DNA of 5,657 nucleotides from Bacteroidales bacterium (GTDB taxonomy: Bacteria > Bacteroidota > Bacteroidia > Bacteroidales > PUMT01): positions 1 through 5,657 of the forward strand of contig SKQJ01000098.1 of assembly GCA_007119075.1 (NCBI GenBank), written 5' to 3'. The notes under the pieces were generated by a model. The model was not told where the DNA came from, made no database searches, and saw only the letters and a program-made list of their open reading frames with translations. The position numbers were made by a program, and so were the translations under genes. How positions within the stretch are numbered: position 1 is the stretch's first letter; every line of letters begins with the position of its first letter. Shown here one piece after another: positions 1 through 5,657 of this stretch.

Positions 1-2
1 AA

Positions 3-14
3 TTACATATGTAA
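3..14. repeat. 12-bp perfect palindrome TTACATATGTAA
   Basis: The sequence TTACATATGTAA reads the same on both strands. Such a symmetric site could bind a dimeric regulator of a gene to the left of the window. In DNA this AT-rich a 12-bp palindrome can also arise by chance, and there is no second copy nearby to support a function. Confidence 0.25.
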
Positions 15-323
15 ATCATGTATTTTATTTGTATATACGTGGAGAATTTGTGTGGTTTCGGTTATCGCACTGGTTAATTTATTGATGATGTGAACCTTTA
101 ATGCTGAAACAATACAACGGCAATCTATTTGATGTCTGTGGACCAATTGTTTAAGTGAGCCTGATAAAATGCTGGTAGTCTTAAGTTAATGAAATGCAAT
201 AAACATCATTATTCACTTTTGTCATTTTTTGTTCCGGAATACTTAAATCAATACTTTATAAAATCTAATTAAATATCTGGTTAAATGTTAACTATGTTTT
301 ATTTATTAATCGATTTTTTATCG

Positions 324-350
324 AAAATACATCGTTCAAAGATGTATTTT
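324..350. terminator. AT-rich stem-loop, possible bidirectional terminator
   Basis: Arms AAAATACATC (324-333) and GATGTATTTT (341-350) are perfectly complementary over 10 bp around a 7-base loop (GTTCAAA). On either strand the 3' arm ends in four Ts, giving a weak U-tract. A second small inverted repeat, CGAT-TTTTT-ATCG, sits directly beside it at 311-323. The element lies about 300 bases beyond the stop codon of the permease gene, so it could end transcription of the minus-strand operon or of a gene entering from the left. The stem is AT-rich and would be weak. An operator-like role is an alternative. Confidence 0.35.
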
Positions 351-408
351 CATGTTATTCGTACCTGCAGGGTCATTATAATTTTGCCGTTGCTGTCCTA
401 AAGTACCT

Positions 409-589
409 GAGAACGGCGCAGAACCGTGCCCTGGCAAAGCCGTGCACAAAAAACGGCAGCAAATGAAGCCATTGGCAACAGATGATTATGCCCGGAGAAC
501 GGCGCAGAACCGTGCCCTGGCAAAGCCGTGCACAAAAAACGGCAGCAAATGAAGCCATTGGCAACAGATGATTATGCCCGGAGAACGGC
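409..589. repeat. 86-bp perfect tandem duplication plus 9-bp start of a third copy
   Basis: Unit 1 (409-494) and unit 2 (495-580) are identical at every base by direct reading, and 581-589 (GAGAACGGC) repeats the first nine bases of the unit before the sequence diverges. The unit is GC-richer than the DNA to its left. It contains several short self-complementary segments: GCCGT and ACGGC arms around a 9-base loop, GGC-AAA-GCC, and GTGC/GCAC flanking the latter, so a transcript would form an array of small hairpins. The block begins 57 bases past the permease stop codon on the minus strand, so an operon transcript would run through it. The unit length is not a multiple of three, so the two copies would be read in different frames. 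This argues against a protein-coding repeat. I do not recognise it as a known element family. Confidence 0.9.
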
Positions 590-645
590 TCAAACGCAAG
601 CCAGGTGAATACGTATGAAAAACCGACGCGAAAAGGATGAGGGAT

Positions 646-3600
646 TCAGGCAGATGCGCCGGCTCCGGCAGTATCCGGTGTGAACAGCTGATACAAAACA
701 GGGACCACCACCAGGGTCAGAAGAGTCGATGCCGCCAGTCCCCCGATAATGGTCCATCCCATCGGGGCCCACAGAGTGCCCCCTGCCAGGGTCAGAGGAA
801 GAAGTCCCCCGATCGTGGTAAGGGAGGTAAGAACAATAGGCAGGAACCTGGTCTGCCCCGCTTGAACGATTGCATGCGCGGTCTCCACGCCCTCCCTCCT
901 GAGCCGGTTGATATAATCAACCAGGATAATTGAGTTGTTTATTACGATGCCCGTCAGACTGATAAGGCCCACGAAAGCCGTGAAGGAAAAGGTATTTCCC
1001 GTTATCAGCAGCATCCATACCGAGCCGATGACCGCCAGGGGGACGGCCGAAAAAATGATCAGCGGCTGGGAAAAGGATCTGAACTGGAATACAAGCACCC
1101 CGAATATCGATATGATTGTTATCAGGATCGCCCGTCTCATTCCCGCGAAGGTATCCCTCCTGTTTTCCAGCTCTCCGGCAATATAATAGCCGTACCCTTC
1201 GGGAAAGGGGTATTCCCCGAGTTCTTCAAGCAATGGATCCATCACATCATCAAGAGTATGGCCGGAGCGGATATCCGCCAGAACGGCAGCATTCCTTTGC
1301 ATGTTAAACCGCGATATCAGGCTGGGTTCGGTAACGAATTCAACGGTGGCAAGCTGTTTAAGCGGCAGGTGTTCTCCCGGAAGGGAGGCAACAAATATCC
1401 TGTCCAGATCGCTGAACCTGACCTGATCCCGGTGCGGGAGCCTCATGACAATGTCATATTCCCTGCCATCATGATCGCGATACCGGGAAACGGTGATCCC
1501 GTTTACGGCCATCCTGACAGTCCTGTCGATTTCGTGGACGGGAACACCGAATATACCGGCTTTTTCACGGTTTATGCTGAAATACAGATCCGTCTGCGAT
1601 TTGTCCAGTAAGTTCTCCACATTTACGGCTCCTCTTCTGGAACGCACCATCTGCTCGACGTCCCGGGAAATGCCCCTGAGAACATCAACATTGTCGCCGG
1701 TAACATAAATTGCCACAGGGGCTTCCACCGGCACGCCCTGCTCAAATTCCCTTACGGTTATCCGTGCCCCGGGGTAAGCAGCGAACTCCGATCTGAGCCG
1801 GCTGATAAGCCGGGCGAACTCCCGGGCATCATATTCTTCGAGCTCTACATATATTTCGGCAAAATTCCCGGCAAACTGTCTTGCAAAATGATTATAGTAT
1901 ATCCTGGGATTTCCCTTGCCCGTATTGCTGGCGTAAAGATAAACCCCGGGAATGGTATCCAGCACCGACTCCACCCACCGTGCAGCCCGGTCGGTCCTTT
2001 TAATGTCGGTGCCTTCAGGAAGCTCTATCTGGATCATCATCTGGGGAGTTTCGGCCTTGGGAAAAAAACTGATCCCCACAACCGTAAATGCCCAGGCTGA
2101 AACTGCAAAAAGGGCGAGAACCGTAAAAAGCGTAAGAGCCTTTCTCCGGAGGGCCGACTCCAGGAGCCGGATATAAGGGCCTTCAACGATGTAATTGATA
2201 AAACGCTCGAATACCCGCCAGTTTCTTTTTCGTTTGACGGCCGGTCCCCGGGCAAAGAGCCGGCTTGCAAAAAATGGAGTGAGTGTCAGTGTTATGAACA
2301 ATGAAACAGTCAGCGTAGCTATTATGGTAACCGGCAGGCTCCTGATGAAATCTCCGGCCTTGTCGGGCAACAACATCAGCGGAATAAAGGCAAGCACTGT
2401 TGTAACAGTGGCTGCCGTTACGGGCCACCCTACCTCTGAAGCCGCAAGAAGGGAAGCTTCCCGGGCCGGATAACCCTTCTTAAGGTAGCGGTTCATATTT
2501 TCCACCATGACTATGGAATTATCAACCAGCAGCCCCAACGCTACCACCAGCGCAGCTATTGATATCTGTTCGAGTGCAAACCCCGACAGGTCGACAATGC
2601 CAAGCCCGATCAGCACTGAAGCGGGAATAGCAAGGATCACGATCAGCGACGACCTTACCCCCATTGTGAAAAAAATCACCAGTCCCACCAGGAATATCCC
2701 CTGGTACAGGTTGTTCAGGAAGCCGTTTATCCTGCGGTCCACGATCAGGGACTGGTCAAAAACCCTGACAAGGCGAATATCATTCCCCAAAGAATTTTCA
2801 TATTCGTTTATTTGTCTGTCAATATCCCCGACAAGATTAAAGATATTGACTCCCTCCTTTTGCTGTACTGTCAGGTATACCGCAGTTGTTCCCATGAACC
2901 GGGCCAGGTAATTATTGTCGCCGTACCTGAACCCGACATCAGCAATATTTTCAAGATAAATGAGCTGTCCGCCGAACGATCCCACCACGGTGCGTTCCAG
3001 TTCCGACGGATCGCTGAAAGACCCGGAAGTCTTAATTCCGAACGAGCGTCCGTCGAGAGTGAGGGTGCCTCCGGGAATACTCGCATTATTGCTCCGGATG
3101 GCATCTATGACATTTCCGGCCGAAATATTCATGGCTGCCATCTTTTCAAGATCGGGCGACACCCTTAGCTCTCTTTCGGGTATTGCATGGAGCTCCACTT
3201 TCCTGACGCCGCTGACCGATTCAATCCGCCTTTTCAGCCCTTCAGCGCTTCTTTCAAGCTGATAATATTCAGCCGATCCCGAAACAAATGCCAGTTGCAT
3301 AACGGCCACATCAGTGCTGGTCCACTGAATAAATTCCATGCTGAGAATATCCTCCGGCAGGGTGCCTGAAACGGCATTAACGGCCGAAACCATTTCGCTG
3401 TATTTCTCCCTGGCATCGGTTCCGTGTTCAAATTCCACGCTGATGGTGGCAATGCCGTGCCTGAGGGTGGTATTTATCTTGCGGATATCATCAAGCTCGT
3501 TTACCGCCTCCTCGATGGGAATCGCGACCAGATGCTCCATGTCGGCCGGCCCGGCCCCTGGATAGATCACCACTGCCGATCCGCCGGAAATATAGGTGGC

Positions 3601-3714
3601 GGGATTTTCCATTCTGGGCATGGTAAAAAAAGACAATAATCCACCGGCAAGCATCAATAAAAAAATGATGATTGCAAAATGGTAATTGTCGAGGAAAAAG
3701 CGGGTTAGCCGCAT
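646..3714 (-). CDS. RND-family multidrug efflux permease (AcrB-like, inner membrane)
   Basis: This 1022-residue protein has the usual length and architecture of resistance-nodulation-division pumps, which use proton influx to drive export through a periplasmic adaptor and an outer-membrane channel. TM1 is at about 10-31, followed by a large periplasmic porter/docking region to ~335. TM2-6 span ~337-485, TM7 ~525-548, a second periplasmic region runs to ~858, and TM8-12 span ~861-1010, so the two halves are internally homologous. TM4 carries GLLVDNSIVMVEN (D398, N399), matching the AcrB D407/D408 position with the second Asp replaced by Asn. TM10 carries GIVINNSIILVDYIN, with N926 where AcrB has K940. 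R956 and T963 in TM11 align by eye with AcrB R971 and T978. The start is well supported because the typical short N-terminus (MRLTRFFLDN) leads straight into TM1. The gene follows the adaptor after 45 bases with no evident promoter between them, so they are probably co-transcribed. The frame is intact. The VDN/NN pattern points to a drug or small-molecule exporter outside the classic AcrB subgroup; substrate unknown. Confidence 0.95.
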   Translation of the reverse strand: MRLTRFFLDNYHFAIIIFLLMLAGGLLSFFTMPRMENPATYISGGSAVVIYPGAGPADMEHLVAIPIEEAVNELDDIRKINTTLRHGIATISVEFEHGTDAREKYSEMVSAVNAVSGTLPEDILSMEFIQWTSTDVAVMQLAFVSGSAEYYQLERSAEGLKRRIESVSGVRKVELHAIPERELRVSPDLEKMAAMNISAGNVIDAIRSNNASIPGGTLTLDGRSFGIKTSGSFSDPSELERTVVGSFGGQLIYLENIADVGFRYGDNNYLARFMGTTAVYLTVQQKEGVNIFNLVGDIDRQINEYENSLGNDIRLVRVFDQSLIVDRRINGFLNNLYQGIFLVGLVIFFTMGVRSSLIVILAIPASVLIGLGIVDLSGFALEQISIAALVVALGLLVDNSIVMVENMNRYLKKGYPAREASLLAASEVGWPVTAATVTTVLAFIPLMLLPDKAGDFIRSLPVTIIATLTVSLFITLTLTPFFASRLFARGPAVKRKRNWRVFERFINYIVEGPYIRLLESALRRKALTLFTVLALFAVSAWAFTVVGISFFPKAETPQMMIQIELPEGTDIKRTDRAARWVESVLDTIPGVYLYASNTGKGNPRIYYNHFARQFAGNFAEIYVELEEYDAREFARLISRLRSEFAAYPGARITVREFEQGVPVEAPVAIYVTGDNVDVLRGISRDVEQMVRSRRGAVNVENLLDKSQTDLYFSINREKAGIFGVPVHEIDRTVRMAVNGITVSRYRDHDGREYDIVMRLPHRDQVRFSDLDRIFVASLPGEHLPLKQLATVEFVTEPSLISRFNMQRNAAVLADIRSGHTLDDVMDPLLEELGEYPFPEGYGYYIAGELENRRDTFAGMRRAILITIISIFGVLVFQFRSFSQPLIIFSAVPLAVIGSVWMLLITGNTFSFTAFVGLISLTGIVINNSIILVDYINRLRREGVETAHAIVQAGQTRFLPIVLTSLTTIGGLLPLTLAGGTLWAPMGWTIIGGLAASTLLTLVVVPVLYQLFTPDTAGAGASA

Positions 3715-3759
3715 TTGTTTAAACTGTTATTTTAAAAGGCATGATCCTGCAATTCCGTA

Positions 3760-4809
3760 TCAGCGCGGTCCGTGAACTCTTACCGGCTGGCCCTGCCTGG
3801 CAAACCGGGCCCCGTCTGTTATGATGCTGTCGCCGGCTTTGATACTGCCTGTTACCAGGAGACCCGTATCGGTAATTTCCTCAATTCTCACCTGAGCCCT
3901 GAAAGCCTTCCCGCTGCGGTAAACATATATTGAACCCTCCCTGCCATTTGCTTCAACCAGAGCTTCCGGGGGCACGGTGATATAATTTCCGGTGCGGGAG
4001 GTCATTATTGTTGCCTTGCCGATAAAACCGGCCATTAATCTTTTTTCAGGAGAGGAGATCGCGATGTTGATGCCGAATGCTCCCGTATAGGGGTCGGCCA
4101 TACCCGGCACATCGGCGACAAAGGCATCGAAGACCTTTTCCGGGTAGGCATCGAACCTGACCAGGGCCCTGTCGCCCTCGCCGATATGAACAAAGTCCCT
4201 GTCCGTTACCGCCACGGTCAACAGCCATTGATCCCTTGATGCAGCAAACAGCAGGGCCGGAAATCCCGGGGAGATGATCTCATTTTCCTCTGCAAGGATC
4301 TTCATCACATGTCCGTCAACTGGCGCCCTGATTACCGAATGGTCAAGATTGAATCTTGCGACCGAGCGCGCCGATTCAGCCAGTTCGAGAGCGGTTCCGG
4401 CATTTTGCAGTCGTTCAAGGGTGACCACGGTGTCGGCATAAAGGCTTTCCATCCTCTCATGATCCCGCAGGGCTTTTTCATGCATCAGCTCGGCCTGGCG
4501 CAGCTGGGACCGGATTTCGTCCAGGTTCAGTGAGGCCATGGTTTCACCGGCGTTGACAAACTGGCCTTCGCGGACTGATATGTGGTCGATTATGCCTCCT
4601 GTTTTGAAGCTTAGCTTCAGCTCGGCCGAGGGCTTAAGCCTGCCGCTTGTATTTATGCTGTGGCGAAAAACCGATTCCTCTGCAACAGTGATTGTCACCG
4701 GCAAAATCTCAACGACGGGTTCATGCTCCGCCTGCTGCCTGCATGAACATACCAGCATGATCATGAATAGCAGGGCCACATGCCGGTCTGAAGGAAATTG
4801 CATAAACAT
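3760..4809 (-). CDS. RND efflux periplasmic adaptor (HlyD/AcrA-type membrane-fusion lipoprotein)
   Basis: This protein bridges the RND permease to an outer-membrane channel. Numbered from the ATG at 4809 (349 aa), it starts with a lipoprotein signal: charged residues, the hydrophobic stretch VALLFMIMLV, then lipobox LVCSC with the acylated Cys at residue 23. Next come the first half of the lipoyl/barrel-sandwich domain (~66-97, with GGIIDHISVREGQFVNAGE), an alpha-helical coiled-coil hairpin (~98-155), the second lipoyl half with IRAPVDGHV (~160-168), a beta-barrel (~194-272) and a C-terminal membrane-proximal domain. At the hairpin tip, R119-x3-L123-x6-T130 resembles the TolC-docking motif of AcrA/MacA-type adaptors. 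An in-frame ATG at 4848 would add 13 residues. It has AAGGA only two bases upstream, too close to work well, and would make an unusually long signal n-region, so 4809 (or the ATG at 4803) is preferred. This is the first gene of the two-gene operon with the downstream permease. Confidence 0.92.
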   Translation of the reverse strand: MFMQFPSDRHVALLFMIMLVCSCRQQAEHEPVVEILPVTITVAEESVFRHSINTSGRLKPSAELKLSFKTGGIIDHISVREGQFVNAGETMASLNLDEIRSQLRQAELMHEKALRDHERMESLYADTVVTLERLQNAGTALELAESARSVARFNLDHSVIRAPVDGHVMKILAEENEIISPGFPALLFAASRDQWLLTVAVTDRDFVHIGEGDRALVRFDAYPEKVFDAFVADVPGMADPYTGAFGINIAISSPEKRLMAGFIGKATIMTSRTGNYITVPPEALVEANGREGSIYVYRSGKAFRAQVRIEEITDTGLLVTGSIKAGDSIITDGARFARQGQPVRVHGPR

Positions 4810-4852
4810 TAGTCTGCCGGTTAAATAATATATCCGATAAAAATACATATTC

Positions 4853-4965
4853 CTTCATAAAAAATCCATTATGAAAAGACTTGCCGGCAAAACAAATTTA
4901 CGGCTGTTCCGCCTTCTTCATAAAAATCCATTATTAAAAGACTCACTGGTAAATCAAATTTCCGG
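4853..4965. repeat. Imperfect ~50-bp tandem duplication in the divergent promoter region
   Basis: The segment 4853-4903 recurs at 4916-4965. Aligned by eye with one single-base gap, there are about 7 mismatches, so the copies are roughly 84% identical, with a period of about 62-63 bases. Both start with CTTCATAAAAA, share ATCCATTAT and AAAAGACT, and end in CAAATTT followed by CGG after one variable base. On the minus strand each copy begins with a -7-like box: TAAATTTG in the copy near the gene, GAAATTTG in the distal one. The duplication lies directly upstream of the adaptor gene and may be a duplicated promoter or operator region. Confidence 0.8.
4893..4924 (-). promoter_or_regulatory. Candidate Bacteroidota sigma-70 promoter for the efflux operon
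   Basis: Read on the minus strand, TTTA (4924-4921) is followed after 20 bases by TAAATTTG (4900-4893). The known Bacteroidota consensus is TTTG at -33 and TAnnTTTG at -7, so the -7 box matches fully and the -33 box three of four. Transcription would start near 4886, giving a leader of about 75 bases before the preferred adaptor start at 4809. The -7 box lies in one copy of the local duplication, while the -33 box falls in the other, so the duplication appears to have contributed to this promoter. No start site has been measured; this is a motif match only. Confidence 0.45.
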
Positions 4966-5094
4966 TTGGAGGCATTAAAGTATATCAAATATTTAAGAAA
5001 GTCGCCCCGAATATGTGATTTTCCTTAAAAATCATTAATTTCATGTTCTCAAATCAAGCCATAACCGGATAACCTTTAAATTATTTAAGCCACA

Positions 5095-5657
5095 ATGGAA
5101 AAATACAATCTTTCCCCCGTTGAAAAATCTTTCTTCAGGCAGAGCAGGAACAAAAGCGTCACTACTCAAATTCCCTATATTTCAGTCGATAACTTCCCCA
5201 AGCTGGGATTGTTCACGGCACTAAGGTTCCTTGAATGGGTTTCCGAAAATCCGAACGGCGTCGTCAGTCTGCCGACAGGAAAAACCCCCGAATTTTTCAT
5301 CAAATGGACCAACAGGATCGTAAACAACTGGGATGACAGCCAGATAAAGGAATTAAGGAAAAACTACGGATTGAACAAAAAGAGAAAACCCGACCTGAAA
5401 AACCTGCAGTTTGTCCAGATCGATGAATTTTATCCTATAAGCAGCTCCCAGCATAACAGTTTTTATCATTATGTCAGCGAGTATTACATCAAAGGATTCG
5501 GATTGAATCCGGAGAAGGCGCTGGTCATAAATTCCGATGCCATTCCCCTTCCGGAGGGAAAACATTATTCCGAAATATTTCCCGACAACCGTGTGGATCT
5601 CTCACTCAGGTACAGGGAAGCGAAAACTTCTTTTGAACAGCTTCAGCAGAAGGCTGT
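5095..5657 (+). CDS. NagB-like glucosamine-6-phosphate isomerase/deaminase, N-terminal part (runs off the window)
   Basis: The reading frame opens at the ATG at 5095 and stays open for 187 codons to the right edge. NagB-type enzymes convert glucosamine-6-phosphate to fructose-6-phosphate and ammonia in the cytoplasm. Family-like segments are the sugar-phosphate-binding turn SLPTGKTP (residues 58-65, compare GLPTGGTP in E. coli NagB) and FVQIDEFYP (106-114), whose D110 aligns with the catalytic Asp of the MDEY motif. HNSFYHYVSEYYI (120-132) corresponds to the SYYSFMHRNFF region. The later catalytic GxGxDGHIAFNEP-type motif would lie beyond the window, so activity cannot be judged. The N-terminus is about 35-40 residues longer than in classical NagB. 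It resembles a long Bacteroidota isomerase-like family, so specificity may differ from NagB. There is no clear ribosome site or TAnnTTTG box on this strand. The AT-rich leader has a 6-bp inverted repeat (TTAAAT-T-ATTTAA, 5076-5088) and a repeated ATAACC (5061, 5069). It is divergent from the efflux operon. Confidence 0.8.
   Translation, partial: MEKYNLSPVEKSFFRQSRNKSVTTQIPYISVDNFPKLGLFTALRFLEWVSENPNGVVSLPTGKTPEFFIKWTNRIVNNWDDSQIKELRKNYGLNKKRKPDLKNLQFVQIDEFYPISSSQHNSFYHYVSEYYIKGFGLNPEKALVINSDAIPLPEGKHYSEIFPDNRVDLSLRYREAKTSFEQLQQKA

Larger units (their letters stand above)
1..408. other. AT-rich intergenic region with no credible gene
   Basis: This stretch is visibly AT-rich compared with the GC-richer efflux genes, and reading frames on both strands are broken by frequent stops. 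The longest plus-strand start I followed, the ATG at 18, ends after 19 codons. I see no tRNA or rRNA-like segment. It contains a 12-bp perfect palindrome at 3-14 and a stem-loop at 324-350. It lies downstream of the minus-strand efflux operon, so it probably holds the operon's 3' region plus spacer to whatever gene lies left of the window. A small RNA cannot be excluded by eye. Confidence 0.6.

Noticed and set aside
228..259. Plus-strand promoter-like pair TTTG-N20-TACTTTAT in the AT-rich spacer
   Set aside because: The -7 box lacks the final TG of TAnnTTTG, the region is AT-rich so chance matches are likely, and no plus-strand gene follows.
376..564. 62-codon minus-strand reading frame across the 86-bp repeats
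   Set aside because: The 86-bp period is not a multiple of three, so identical DNA is translated in two different frames. The product has no recognisable domain and looks like chance translation of a noncoding repeat.
409..580. CRISPR array
   Set aside because: The identical units are 86 bp and directly adjacent, with no unique spacers between short repeats, so this is a tandem duplication and not a CRISPR array.
637..3639. Many plus-strand and alternative-frame reading frames of 60-134 codons across the permease
   Set aside because: They are antisense or out-of-frame shadows of a full-length RND gene whose transmembrane and motif pattern is unambiguous. None shows family features.
4309..4828. 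Plus-strand reading frames opposite the adaptor gene
   Set aside because: They overlap a clear adaptor coding sequence on the other strand and show no recognisable domain.
5353..5565. 70-codon minus-strand reading frame inside the NagB-like gene
   Set aside because: It is antisense to a gene with family motifs (SLPTGKTP, DEF) that stays open for 187 codons; the antisense frame has no recognisable content.

Overview
The window looks like chromosomal DNA from a member of the Bacteroidota. Three things suggest this: the coding style, with AT-rich leaders lacking strong Shine-Dalgarno sequences; a TAnnTTTG-type -7 box upstream of the efflux operon; and a right-hand gene whose sequence resembles long glucosamine-6-phosphate isomerase-like proteins of that phylum. 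The assignment is an inference from sequence style and remembered family features, not a database result.

Layout. Positions 1 to about 645 hold no credible gene. The first ~400 bases are strongly AT-rich and contain a 10-bp perfect inverted repeat (324-350). They are followed by a GC-richer block made of two identical 86-bp tandem units (409-580). From 646 to 4809 (or 4848) the minus strand carries a two-gene tripartite-efflux operon. The promoter-proximal gene encodes a membrane-fusion (periplasmic adaptor) lipoprotein, and after a 45-base gap comes a full-length 1022-residue RND inner-membrane permease. From 4810 to 5094 lies a divergent intergenic region with an imperfect ~50-bp duplication that carries a candidate promoter for the efflux operon. 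From 5095 to the right edge the plus strand holds the 5' part of a NagB-like sugar-phosphate isomerase/deaminase gene.

How the genes work together. The adaptor and permease should form two of the three parts of a proton-driven efflux pump. The outer-membrane TolC-like channel is absent from the window, although the adaptor's hairpin tip keeps the kind of sequence used for TolC docking, so the channel is probably encoded elsewhere. No transcriptional regulator is present. The NagB-like gene is divergent and probably functionally unrelated.

I see no clearly new system here. The points most worth a second look are the exact 86-bp tandem duplication downstream of the pump, the duplicated promoter-proximal element upstream of it, the altered proton-relay residues in the permease, and the missing outer-membrane partner.
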